From Clostridiales bacterium (lineage in GTDB: Bacteria > Bacillota > Clostridia > Peptostreptococcales > Acidaminobacteraceae): a DNA stretch of 64,000 bases. Made by a program: the position numbers and the translations under genes. How positions within the stretch are numbered: the first letter of the stretch is position 1; every line of letters begins with the position of its first letter. Below are positions 15,941 through 24,462 of this stretch, piece by piece. Under the pieces are notes generated by a model. The model was not told the origin of the DNA and did not search any database. It saw only the letters and a list, made by a program, of their open reading frames with translations. The stretch spans positions 310,001 to 374,000 of the forward strand of contig JAEIOD010000001.1 in assembly GCA_016342415.1 (NCBI GenBank), read 5' to 3'.

Positions 15941-17843
15941 CTCTTACTCCGTATAGTCTGATGACACCATCTATGCCAATACTCGCTACAAAAGTTTCAT
16001 CCTCTGATAGCTGAACACATTGAACTTCAGTCTCCGGTTTAATGGTTTTTATGAGTTCTCCTGTAACATGCCACAAACGCATGGTTTTATCATGAGCACT
16101 ACCTGATACCAGCCATGACTCGTCTAAAGGCAAATCAACTTCCATTACTTTCCCGTAATGTTTATCAAGAGTTCTGACTAGTCTACCACTTCCCATATCC
16201 CAGATTTTTATCATATGGTCGGCACCGGCAGTAATCACATAATCTGACGTCACTTTAATATCATAGTTGTATCCTTCATGTCCTTCTGTTTGATATAATT
16301 TCTCAAAGGATTCAAAGTCAAGTGCTGTTGTTGAAAAATCTTTGGTATCTCCAGCATATGCAAAGAATACTTTTTTCATATCCTTGGAATACTCAATTTG
16401 AAAGATCCAGTGATCTAAGCCTTGATACGTCCTTAATACTTCCATGGTTTCAAAATCCATAAGTGTCAACTTGCCGAACTCATCTCCTACTGCCAAGTAT
16501 TTGTTGTCTTCTGATAATGCAAAAGTTCCTATTTCAAGTCCTTTATCTTTAGAAGCATACTCCGTTGAACGTGTAATTAGATTATAAATCACTAAATTGC
16601 CTTTTTCGCCTTTATAGATCAATTTTTGACCGTCTAGAGTAAATTTCATTGTCACGCCTAGTTCTTCCATCTGCACATCATGTAGCAATTGGCTTGTTTT
16701 TATGTCCCAGATTCTTAATTTATTATCAAAACTTGAAGTCGCAATATATTTGTTATCATGAGATATTGCCAAATCAAATGCTGACTGATTATGAGCCTTG
16801 ATTTCCTTTAATAATGTGAGGTCTTCCAAATTATCCACAGTAATCTTCTGATTTGGATTGAAATCTACTGTACTTGCAAAATAGACGTCATAATCATATC
16901 CGCCTGTAACAAGTCCTTCACTTGTAAATGAGACGGTATGAAGTTCTGTAGCAACTGGAATACGTTTGATATAATCACCCGTCTCTAAAGACACCAGAAA
17001 GACATTGCCATCTACTCCAACCGAAGCCACATACTTCTGGTCTAGAGAAATCGCTACATCATATAGACCATCCAAATGACGGTACTTTTTAATCAGCTCT
17101 CCCGATTCATCCCATATGGCAACATTCTGATCCGTTGCACCTGCGACAATGTAACGACCATCCTTAGACACTTCTAAACAATGCACATCAAAGTTGAGCC
17201 CCTCGTACACCTTTAAAACATCTCCTGTTTTTATTTCGTATTTTTCTACAGTCCCATCATGCCCAACTTTATAGATATGGTTAGAATCAGGACTAAATCT
17301 CAAATCGAAACATCCTTCATGCCAATCAAAGCTATACAGCTCTTTGAAATCCGTTAAATCAAATACTTTGACTGCATCACCTGACGAAATACCTATCAAA
17401 GTTTCATCCTTGTTGATCGAAAATTCCTTGGTTACCCCTTCATAGAGAAGCTGTGTTTCAAAGGTTTCATAATCCGTTTTATACAGTTTGTTATCATCAC
17501 CAATTGAATAAATGGCACTTCGAAGTTCTACTTCTTCTACTCGCTTAGAATGAATAAGCTTATGATGGATTAAAAGGCCATCATGAGACCAAAGAGAAAT
17601 ACTCCCATCTTTACTGCCAACAGCTACAAAATCACTATTGCTATCAGAAGTCCAGATTCTATCATGATGCAGTTTCTGTTGAGATACCATCTCTAGATTC
17701 GAGATGATATGTTCTAGTGGAACATCAACCTCATTTACAGATTCAATAACCTCGTGATCATTATGCAAATCTTTCGCCACCATTTTATCATTTGAACACC
17801 CTATCATTAATATACAGATACACATAACACCTAATTTTTTCAT
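15933..17843 (-). CDS. WD40-repeat lipoprotein
   Basis: 636 residues. MKKLGVMCICILMIGC is a lipoprotein signal with lipobox ending at Cys16, so the mature protein is anchored on the outer face of the membrane. From about residue 45 to the end the sequence is a series of WD40 blades (for example SHDNKYIATSSFDNKLRIWD, then YVITAGADHMIKIWDMGSGR, and WLVSGSAHDKTMRLW), about a dozen in number, enough for two beta-propellers. WD40 propellers serve as protein-binding platforms. A propeller lipoprotein leading an operon with a small-molecule kinase and a hydrolase is unusual. AGGAGG precedes the ATG; a 15-bp inverted repeat lies upstream. Confidence 0.9.
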   Translation of the reverse strand: MKKLGVMCICILMIGCSNDKMVAKDLHNDHEVIESVNEVDVPLEHIISNLEMVSQQKLHHDRIWTSDSNSDFVAVGSKDGSISLWSHDGLLIHHKLIHSKRVEEVELRSAIYSIGDDNKLYKTDYETFETQLLYEGVTKEFSINKDETLIGISSGDAVKVFDLTDFKELYSFDWHEGCFDLRFSPDSNHIYKVGHDGTVEKYEIKTGDVLKVYEGLNFDVHCLEVSKDGRYIVAGATDQNVAIWDESGELIKKYRHLDGLYDVAISLDQKYVASVGVDGNVFLVSLETGDYIKRIPVATELHTVSFTSEGLVTGGYDYDVYFASTVDFNPNQKITVDNLEDLTLLKEIKAHNQSAFDLAISHDNKYIATSSFDNKLRIWDIKTSQLLHDVQMEELGVTMKFTLDGQKLIYKGEKGNLVIYNLITRSTEYASKDKGLEIGTFALSEDNKYLAVGDEFGKLTLMDFETMEVLRTYQGLDHWIFQIEYSKDMKKVFFAYAGDTKDFSTTALDFESFEKLYQTEGHEGYNYDIKVTSDYVITAGADHMIKIWDMGSGRLVRTLDKHYGKVMEVDLPLDESWLVSGSAHDKTMRLWHVTGELIKTIKPETEVQCVQLSEDETFVASIGIDGVIRLYGVRDE

Positions 17844-17934
17844 CCGTTCACCTCCTATTTCTTTATACCCTTCTCTATTACTATTATAAGTAATAATGAT
17901 TGATAAACTAAGTGAATTCAGTTGTGAAATATGT

Positions 17935-17949
17935 AGATGTTTTACATCT
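17935..17949. promoter_or_regulatory. Inverted repeat upstream of the WD40 operon
   Basis: AGATGT TTT ACATCT is a perfect 6+3+6 inverted repeat about 90 bases upstream of the WD40 start and just beyond a possible -10 (TATAAT on the minus strand near 17887). It could be a regulator-binding site; the adjacent HTH+TPR gene is one candidate. Confidence 0.35.
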
Positions 17950-17977
17950 TAAACAAGCTTATATTGTACTTTTTTTA

Positions 17978-18003
17978 ATAAAAAAAACCGGCCTAAACCA
18001 GTT
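17978..18003 (-). terminator. Possible terminator of the second HTH+TPR gene
   Basis: AAACTGG and CCGGTTT on the minus strand pair around a TTTAGG loop with one mismatch, followed by a run of T residues (TTTTTTTATT). Confidence 0.5.
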
Positions 18004-18031
18004 TATCTTCTATAAAGGTATTCCTTTTGAC

Positions 18032-19264
18032 TTATATTTTTTTTGTAACATCTAATGCTTTCTTATATTGTCTATGATTGATATAATAAGTTTCTAACTC
18101 CTTGTTCACTGCATGAACCAGATGAGTCAGTTGATTGGAAATCATACTCTCTTTCATTTCAAGCAGCAATTCCAAATAGGAAGCTTTCTTAGAATAGTCT
18201 TTATCCTCTATCATCATCCTATACTTTTTCAATTGATAAATTTCATAACTTCTATCCTGCGTTTGAGACAAAGTCACTTGATTTTCACCTTGTCTAAGAT
18301 ACTTTTCGGCTTCTGAATAATTGTCTTTTGACAGGCAATAGTGACACATAAGAATATATGGAAAAACACCATAGATCTTGTCATCATCAATGTTTTCTGA
18401 ATCGATGGCCAATAAAGCATAATCTTTCATTTGTTCTAAATCATTTAATTTCAGATAACAATCGGCTATATTGCTCAGAGCAAAATACTTGAAAGAATTT
18501 ATGTATGGATCTGAGGATTTTGAAGAGTTCACCAATTTATCAATGGCTTGATAAACCCTTATGGCGTCTTCATAAGACGCCATGTTAAAGAGATAACTCC
18601 CTTTGAATAGTAGAGATAGAAAAAGACCTCTTAAATTACCACTCATCAAAAACTTATCTTTAGCAACTTCAACACTTTCAAGCGCTTTATAAAACATCCC
18701 TTTGGCTTCATATCGACGACTCAACCGAAAGACCACTTGACCGTTACCATCAAGTTTGGATAACTTTTCAAGTTGATTCGACTCACTTGTTTCTATAAAG
18801 GTTTTATAGAACTCAAAAAAATACTGATGTTTATCCGACATAAGATCATAATGTGTTTCTAGATATAAACAAGTATCTTTTGCTTTTTTACAGTTATGGT
18901 TATTGTTAATTACATAATCCGCATAGCACACCAAATAGTAGTCTAAGTGCAGTGGTGAATATTTTAATTTAGAACCCTGTTTTTTTATCTTTGAAACTTT
19001 CTCACTGGCTTCCTTTTTATAGAAAAAGAAAAATAATCGATGAAATTCATTTATCTCTTTTTGATATTTTTCAATATAATCTTCATCAAATTGCTCACTG
19101 ATATTCAATCTTTCCAAAATCAGTCGTTTGATATCATCAGTCGGCTCAAATTCACCATTCTCTATTTTACTTAAATGTGATGAAACACATATTCCTTTAC
19201 ATAAATAACTTTGTGACCATCCGAATTCTTTTCGTTTTGCTCTTATCAATGCACCAATAAACAT
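18032..19264 (-). CDS. HTH + TPR regulator, RRNPP-like (410 aa)
   Basis: AAAGGAG before the ATG. Residues 4-60 are an XRE helix-turn-helix (IGALIRAKRKEFGWSQSYL, then SSHLSKIENGEFEPTDD). Residues about 70-405 are helical hairpins with TPR-like spacing (RYEAKGMFYKALESVEVAKD, and ALSNIADCYLKLNDLEQMKD). This is the same architecture as the regulator at 6858-7781 but longer, closer to the NprR/Rap-like helical-repeat proteins. I see no small exported peptide gene next to it, so either the peptide is encoded elsewhere or the TPR part binds proteins. It lies between the WD40 operon and an MBL-fold gene, all in the same direction. Confidence 0.78.
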   Translation of the reverse strand: MFIGALIRAKRKEFGWSQSYLCKGICVSSHLSKIENGEFEPTDDIKRLILERLNISEQFDEDYIEKYQKEINEFHRLFFFFYKKEASEKVSKIKKQGSKLKYSPLHLDYYLVCYADYVINNNHNCKKAKDTCLYLETHYDLMSDKHQYFFEFYKTFIETSESNQLEKLSKLDGNGQVVFRLSRRYEAKGMFYKALESVEVAKDKFLMSGNLRGLFLSLLFKGSYLFNMASYEDAIRVYQAIDKLVNSSKSSDPYINSFKYFALSNIADCYLKLNDLEQMKDYALLAIDSENIDDDKIYGVFPYILMCHYCLSKDNYSEAEKYLRQGENQVTLSQTQDRSYEIYQLKKYRMMIEDKDYSKKASYLELLLEMKESMISNQLTHLVHAVNKELETYYINHRQYKKALDVTKKI

Positions 19265-19435
19265 AAGTATCTCCTTTAGATAATATTATATCATTGATTT
19301 AAAAACCATACATAATATTTCTAGAAAATTGCATGTAGTTCATGAAATACAGCTGAATCACCTTACTCAAATTATGCTATACACAAGATTCTCTTTGATC
19401 ATTACAGTAATTTATAAAACTTCTCAAAAATTACG

Positions 19436-19461
19436 AAAGCCCCTTCGTATGAATAGGCTTT
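19436..19461 (-). terminator. Possible terminator of the MBL-fold gene
   Basis: AAAGCC and GGCTTT pair on the minus strand around a 14-base loop that itself can fold (CGAA/TTCG), with TTTTT eight bases later. It lies 50 bases past the stop. Confidence 0.4.
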
Positions 19462-19511
19462 TATTTTATAGACATGCTATTTTAATTAAGCAGTTTAATT
19501 AATTGACTGGT

Positions 19512-20297
19512 CTACTTCAAGATTAACTGCTCACCAGGTTTAAGAATTGAACATTTAAAACCCATTTCTTCAACTTTCGTTTTGAATAGATCACCATCCA
19601 CAGGATTGTAACATTTCGAGAAAAATCCGCCACAATTATAATGACAAGGAATTACAAGCCCCGGTTCAATAGATTGAACTGCTATGAGAGCTTCCTCTGT
19701 GGTCATGGTATTTCCAGCCGATTCACCTCCGATTGGAATCATCAGTACATCAGGCTTCTTTATATCTATCCAATCATCTTTCATAAGAAGTGTATCTCCC
19801 AAATTAACAAACGATAAACCATGAAGTTCAAACTGAAAACCTATGGCGCCATATCCGATTCTTTCATCCGGACCAGGACGAACAGTCTTTTTAAAGGGAC
19901 CAATTTTTATATTTAACGGACCATGTACCGTTTTAATACCCTGTATCTTAAGGGTCCCAACTTCTTTGGATTCTCCAACTGAAATGCCAACTGTATTTTC
20001 CAGTTTTTTAACCAGACCCACATCCTTCTTTCGTGGACCAATCATCTGATCTCCTTTGATTATTGTGTCATTACAGACTATAAAAGCTCCAGATGCCTTT
20101 GCGACTCTGTCCGTATGCCAATAATGATCCGGATCACCATGAGTCACCAATATATGTGTTAATGCATGCCATCTGTCAATGGGGATAATCGTCTTAAAAA
20201 AGTCTGGTATATAAAAGCTTGCCCCAGGATCTATTGCAATACTTATGTCAGCTTCTTCAATGACAAATGAGTTGTATCCAAAATAAGTTATTTTCAT
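19512..20297 (-). CDS. MBL-fold metal-dependent hydrolase, UlaG-like
   Basis: 261 residues, AGAAGGAGG before the ATG. The N-terminus MKITYFGYNSFVIE is the start typical of UlaG/YtkL-type MBL proteins. Metal motifs: THGDPDHYWH (His53, Asp55, Asp57, His58), TVHGP, NLGDTLL and PCHYN. The Asp in place of the second His of the classical HxHxDH is known in this subgroup. These are cytoplasmic hydrolases; the best-known relative opens L-ascorbate-6-phosphate lactone, but most members are unassigned. No sugar-uptake genes are adjacent. It forms its own unit. Confidence 0.85.
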   Translation of the reverse strand: MKITYFGYNSFVIEEADISIAIDPGASFYIPDFFKTIIPIDRWHALTHILVTHGDPDHYWHTDRVAKASGAFIVCNDTIIKGDQMIGPRKKDVGLVKKLENTVGISVGESKEVGTLKIQGIKTVHGPLNIKIGPFKKTVRPGPDERIGYGAIGFQFELHGLSFVNLGDTLLMKDDWIDIKKPDVLMIPIGGESAGNTMTTEEALIAVQSIEPGLVIPCHYNCGGFFSKCYNPVDGDLFKTKVEEMGFKCSILKPGEQLILK

Positions 20298-20434
20298 GTC
20301 AGCCTCCTTCTTGACCTACTTTATATATACTCAATTTATATGTATTAACTCTTTATTATGATTAAAATGCCGTAATGATATAACAATCTATTAGGTATGG
20401 GCGTGTGACATACAGATACCTCACTAAAAAAGTC

Positions 20435-20461
20435 AAAAAAAAATGAGTCGAAACGACTCAA
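20435..20461 (-). terminator. Terminator of the LacI-like sensor/GGDEF gene
   Basis: TGAGTCG and CGACTCA form a perfect 7-bp stem with a TTT loop, followed on the minus strand by nine T residues. Confidence 0.93.
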
Positions 20462-20497
20462 GAATGTGTTAATTATGTGCTTCGATAGCCATCATGA

Positions 20498-22342
20498 TTA
20501 TTTCCGATTGTTGTATTTTTTCTCATATAAGGCAAGATCTGCTTGCTTCATCAAGATATCATAACTTTGATTTTCCAAATTAGAGTATACACTCAATCCA
20601 ACTTCCATCGATAAAGTAAAGGGATAGTTGAAGTCCATATTATGAGAGTGTATAAACGTCTTAAAATCCCGACATATACTTGCAATTGAATTTTCTGTGA
20701 CATGTTCGATATAGACAACAAATTCATCACCACCAATTCTAGCAACAACTTCGCCATTTTTAAAATACTGCTCAAGTGTGAGTGCAGCTTGTTTTATAAC
20801 AAGATCTCCTGCATCATGTCCATAAGTGTCATTTATTTTTTTGAGGTTATTCACATCACAATATATAATACTCGGATTTTTTCCAGCTAAGATTTGGCTT
20901 GCAAAAGCTTTTCTTGTCATGTTATCAAAACCACGTCTATTTAAAATCCCAGTTAATGGGTCTTTAAGAGATAACCCTTCCATCTTTTTAGAATAGGATT
21001 CAATCTGATCATATATGTCCACTCTACTAATTGCTGTGTCTAATATATTCTTTAGCACAATGAAACTCATGTCTTCGGCAGTTTTATCATCACATACGAT
21101 GTAACCATATGAAGTCTTGTCAAATAAAATTGGATATATCAGAAAAGAATTCGAATATTTTCTTTTGAATATCGAGTCTGGCAAACCTTTTTTTGTAAGG
21201 AAACTTTCTTCTTTTAACACTTCACCGTGATTGTATCCAAAGTATAATCTCATATGTTCAGGATATTCGAATTTCAAAGGATCTACGATATCAATTTTCC
21301 CCTGTTCAAATAAACACAGATAAATCTCTGAACCATGAAAAGTGTTGAAGTAATCTATTAGTTTGATTTTGAGGCTCTCAAGATTTAGGACACTTGTAAA
21401 GTGTGTAGCCATATAGATCATTCTATTATAATGGGATAATGAGTTGTTGTATTTGCCCATGTAAAAGTTCTTTTCAATAGCTTCTGTATCAGCTTCTTGG
21501 ACAATTTGCTCGCATCCACATGATTCTCGCACTTGAAGTTCACCTATAAAATCATTTTGGTCCAAATGGTTGCCTTGAAGAATATCATATGCCCTATTTA
21601 CCAATTTTGCAAATGGCTGTTTTACAGTCGTTAAAGGCACATTTTGGAGTTTTGCAGATTCAATATCATCAAATCCAACAACGGCTATATCCTCAGGAAC
21701 TTTTAAAGGGCCTTCATGAATTGCTCTTATTGCTCCAAGGGCCATTTCGTCATTTCCGCAAACGATTACTCTAGGAACATCATGTTCTAATATCTCTTTT
21801 GCGCCTTTATATCCTGATATTTCAGTAAAATCACCCTCATAATATCTACTTTTATTAAGTTTGAGCCCATACTCCTCAAGTATAGAAAGCATACCGTTTA
21901 ATCTTTCTTTTGCCTCGTAATTATTTGGAGGTCCTGAGATATAGGCAAATTCTTTATACCCATGTTGGTCTAGAAGGTGTTTACAAATCATACGACTGCT
22001 TTCATGATTATTTAAAACTAACGAATTACCTTGTCCTTTTTCAGCTAATTTCACTATTGGAATATCACTAAATTGCCTTAGAAAGTCATTCAAACAACCA
22101 TTGCCACTATAATAAGTTAGTGCACCACTCTGAACAATCATACCATCCATTGGAAGATGTTCTATTAACTTAAATATTATATTACTATACCTTTGATTTC
22201 CATATGGAGAATTCAAAGGTTTTCCACAGAAGAAGAATACCCGGTTATCTGATTCAGATACTCTGTCTCTAAGGCTCTTCCATACATCTTCCTGATAAAT
22301 ATCATCAGTAGTTGTTATCATCATTGCATAATTTTTACTCAT
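20498..22342 (-). CDS. Soluble diguanylate cyclase with LacI/GalR-like sensor domain
   Basis: 614 residues with no signal peptide and no membrane helix. Residues 1-285 form a LacI/GalR-type sugar-binding domain (FVFFFCGKPLNS region, HLPMDGMIVQSGAL, YKEFAYISGPPNNYEAKERL, IVCGNDEMALGAIRAIHEG, DIAVVGFDDIESA) but without the N-terminal DNA-binding HTH. Residues about 300-440 form a GAF-like middle region. The C-terminal 155 residues are a GGDEF domain: DPLTGILNRRGFD and ARIGGDEFVVYIEH (GGDEF near residue 537). The RxxD inhibitory site is absent (KNGE at its position). It should make c-di-GMP from two GTP in response to a cytoplasmic ligand. A c-di-GMP-I riboswitch lies in its leader. Confidence 0.9.
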   Translation of the reverse strand: MSKNYAMMITTTDDIYQEDVWKSLRDRVSESDNRVFFFCGKPLNSPYGNQRYSNIIFKLIEHLPMDGMIVQSGALTYYSGNGCLNDFLRQFSDIPIVKLAEKGQGNSLVLNNHESSRMICKHLLDQHGYKEFAYISGPPNNYEAKERLNGMLSILEEYGLKLNKSRYYEGDFTEISGYKGAKEILEHDVPRVIVCGNDEMALGAIRAIHEGPLKVPEDIAVVGFDDIESAKLQNVPLTTVKQPFAKLVNRAYDILQGNHLDQNDFIGELQVRESCGCEQIVQEADTEAIEKNFYMGKYNNSLSHYNRMIYMATHFTSVLNLESLKIKLIDYFNTFHGSEIYLCLFEQGKIDIVDPLKFEYPEHMRLYFGYNHGEVLKEESFLTKKGLPDSIFKRKYSNSFLIYPILFDKTSYGYIVCDDKTAEDMSFIVLKNILDTAISRVDIYDQIESYSKKMEGLSLKDPLTGILNRRGFDNMTRKAFASQILAGKNPSIIYCDVNNLKKINDTYGHDAGDLVIKQAALTLEQYFKNGEVVARIGGDEFVVYIEHVTENSIASICRDFKTFIHSHNMDFNYPFTLSMEVGLSVYSNLENQSYDILMKQADLALYEKKYNNRK

Positions 22343-22503
22343 CGCTATTCCCTCGATACTTCATTACTTCATAATGTCCATAGCAGATGATTATTGCTTA
22401 ATTGTATAGTAGATAAATCATCAATTACACTTATTGACGTCTCAGTTTTCTATATGAGTTGAGTAAAAGGCATTTACGCTAAGCAAGTCTATATTATTGC
22501 AAT

Positions 22504-22525
22504 AAAAAACACCTGTAGACAGGTG
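22504..22525 (-). terminator. Riboswitch-controlled terminator
   Basis: CACCTGT and ACAGGTG form a 7-bp stem with a short loop and six T residues on the minus strand, 22 bases after the riboswitch aptamer. Its 5' arm GCACCTG can pair with CAGGTTGC at the 3' end of the aptamer, so terminator and antiterminator exclude each other. Confidence 0.85.
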
Positions 22526-22544
22526 CATCATTTCAAAATGTGAA

Positions 22545-22618
22545 TCGCTGCAACCTGGCAGTCATAGTTTCCCTTAGACCCATGGCTTTGCGTCCTGATC
22601 TTTCAACCAGTTTGCCTT
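22545..22618 (-). ncRNA. Cyclic-di-GMP-I (GEMM-I) riboswitch
   Basis: Read on the minus strand, the conserved blocks of the class I c-di-GMP aptamer appear in order: GGCAAACTGG, then GGACGCAAAGCC, GGGTCTAAGG, CTATGA and GCCAGGTTGC. GGACGCAAAGCC with the following GGGTCTAAGG is the hallmark of the GEMM-I core. It is followed by a terminator hairpin and then, 162 bases on, by the start of the diguanylate cyclase gene at 22342. Because the terminator arm can pair with the aptamer's 3' strand, ligand binding would free the terminator (an OFF switch); that direction is inferred. Confidence 0.94.
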
Positions 22619-22638
22619 TTTAGTTTTACGTCGTATTT

Positions 22639-22667
22639 AGTATATCGGTTCATAAAATCAAGTGCAA
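22639..22667 (-). promoter_or_regulatory. Promoter of the riboswitch / diguanylate cyclase transcript
   Basis: Minus strand: TTGCAC (22667-22662), a 17-base spacer, TATACT (22644-22639), placing the RNA start about 15 bases before the aptamer. Confidence 0.82.
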
Positions 22668-22874
22668 CAATACATTTAGGTTTTTGAATATTTTATAAAC
22701 TATATACAAAAACAGTCTATAATAGAATGGATAATATAATCTTTTATTGGATTAACAATTTTGATATCGTCCCTAAAATGCCATTTTTTGATATTTTTTA
22801 ACCCATTTATACATATGGAAGCAATCCGATATTCATTCTATTTCCGACATCATACTTCAACATTCTTTGCAATG
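22668..22874. other. Intergenic sequence, nothing recognised
   Basis: AT-rich sequence between the riboswitch promoter and the liv-operon terminator. I see no ORF with a ribosome site and no further structured element. Confidence 0.5.
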
Positions 22875-22910
22875 TAAACATGCCGCAGTCAATAGACAGC
22901 GGCATGTTTA
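22875..22910 (-). terminator. Terminator of the branched-chain amino-acid transport operon
   Basis: A perfect 12-bp stem (TAAACATGCCGC/GCGGCATGTTTA) with a 12-base loop, 70 bases past the livF stop. Confidence 0.78.
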
Positions 22911-22979
22911 AACTGAAGGGTCAGTTTACATAATAGCTTAAAGCTAATATGGATTATATTAAGATCATTTGATGAACAA

Positions 22980-23684
22980 CTAACCACCTAGATAAGCTTT
23001 TTTTATGGTATCATCTTCTAAAAGCTCATTCGCATGACCGGACTTGATGATCTTACCGGTTTCCAACACATAAGCACGATCTGCAACCTGCAATGCCTGG
23101 TTGGCATTTTGCTCTACTAGAAGTATCGTTGTACCAGTTGCTTTGATTGTCTGAATAATATTGAAGATCTCTTGTACAAGTAATGGTGCTAGACCCATGG
23201 ACGGTTCATCCATCAAAAGCAGTTTGGGCCTACTCATCAAAGCACGACCAATTGCGAGCATCTGCTGTTCTCCACCACTGAGTGTACCCGCAGCCTGTGA
23301 CATTCTTTCTTTTAGTCTTGGAAAGTAACCGAACACCATTTCCAGGTCCTGTTTCATAGCGATTTTGTCTTTTCTGCTGTATGCACCCATTTGAAGGTTT
23401 TCCTCTACAGACATTTTTGAAAAAACACGTCTACCTTCAGGTACATGAGCCATGCCTGCATAGACCATATCATGTGGTGCCATTTTACTTAATGATTTGC
23501 CATCAAATGTTATCGTACCTGTTGTCGGATCCATCAGTTTTGACACCGTTTTTAAGATTGTGGTCTTTCCAGCGCCATTGGCACCAATTAACGTTACCAC
23601 TTCTCCTTCTTTCACTTCAAAACTAATATCCTTTATGGCATGAATGTTACCATAATGCACATCTATATGCTCTACTTTTAACAT
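22980..23684 (-). CDS. livF: Branched-chain amino-acid ABC transporter ATPase LivF
   Basis: 234 residues, the usual LivF length. Walker A GANGAGKTTILK, signature LSGGEQQMLAIGRALM, Walker B LLLMDEPSMGLAP, and the H-loop segment TTILLVEQNANQ are all present. GLAPLLVQEIF and EGRRVFSKMSVEENL are typical of LivF rather than LivG. It couples ATP hydrolysis to uptake of leucine, isoleucine, valine or related compounds. Its start overlaps the livG stop by 7 bases. It is the last gene of the five-gene operon read from livJ. Confidence 0.95.
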   Translation of the reverse strand: MLKVEHIDVHYGNIHAIKDISFEVKEGEVVTLIGANGAGKTTILKTVSKLMDPTTGTITFDGKSLSKMAPHDMVYAGMAHVPEGRRVFSKMSVEENLQMGAYSRKDKIAMKQDLEMVFGYFPRLKERMSQAAGTLSGGEQQMLAIGRALMSRPKLLLMDEPSMGLAPLLVQEIFNIIQTIKATGTTILLVEQNANQALQVADRAYVLETGKIIKSGHANELLEDDTIKKAYLGG

Positions 23685-24451
23685 GCCGCCACCTGCTCTC
23701 CCAAATATACACGGATAACATCTGGATTGTTACGTGTCTGTTCTGGTGTACCTTTTGCAATTATCTTGCCATAATCCAGTACAACAATACGCTCACAAAC
23801 ATTCATCACGAGATTCATATCATGTTCTATCAGGAGTATCGCAATATCGAATTTTTCTCGAATAAATCGGATGGTCTCCATGAGTTCGTGTGTTTCCTGA
23901 GGATTCATACCTGCTGCTGGTTCATCTAATAGCAGAATTTTTGGTTTTGTTGCAAGTGCACGTGCAATTTCCAATTTCCTCTGTTTACCATAAGGTAAGT
24001 TTTTTGCCAAAGTATCTGCATATTCTCCCATATCAAAGATATCCAAAAATGCCATGCAGGAATCATGAGCTTCCTTTTCACCTTTCCAATAACCGGGCAA
24101 TCTAAAGAGTCCTGTCAAAATGCTATACTTCATTTGATTATGGTAAGCGATCTTAATGTTATCAAGAACCGTCAACTCTTTGAACAACCTGATATTCTGA
24201 AAAGTTCTTGCAGCCCCTGCCTTGACGATCTGATACGGTTTTTTACCGACTATGCTCAAACCCTCAATTTTAATATCTCCCTCAGTGGGTTTATAAACCC
24301 CTGTCAACATATTGAAGACAGTTGTTTTTCCTGCCCCATTTGGACCGATCAATCCAACCAGTTCATGTTGGTCGATACGTAAATTAAAATTATCTACCGC
24401 TCGAAGACCGCCAAACTGCATACTGATGTTACTTGCTTCTAATAAAGTCAC
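23678..24451 (-). CDS. livG: Branched-chain amino-acid ABC transporter ATPase LivG
   Basis: Start chosen at GTG 24451, which lies seven bases after AGGAGG and just past the livM stop; the longer frame to 24520 would overlap livM and add residues foreign to the family. 257 residues, as expected. Walker A GPNGAGKTTVFNML, FQNIRLFKELTVLDN, signature NLPYGKQRKLEIARALA, Walker B LLLDEPAAGMNP and LLIEHDMNLVM. The AAGMNP after Walker B is characteristic of LivG. It pairs with LivF to power the LivHM channel. Confidence 0.95.
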   Translation of the reverse strand: MTLLEASNISMQFGGLRAVDNFNLRIDQHELVGLIGPNGAGKTTVFNMLTGVYKPTEGDIKIEGLSIVGKKPYQIVKAGAARTFQNIRLFKELTVLDNIKIAYHNQMKYSILTGLFRLPGYWKGEKEAHDSCMAFLDIFDMGEYADTLAKNLPYGKQRKLEIARALATKPKILLLDEPAAGMNPQETHELMETIRFIREKFDIAILLIEHDMNLVMNVCERIVVLDYGKIIAKGTPEQTRNNPDVIRVYLGEQVAAC

Positions 24452-24462
24452 GTTTGCTCCTC

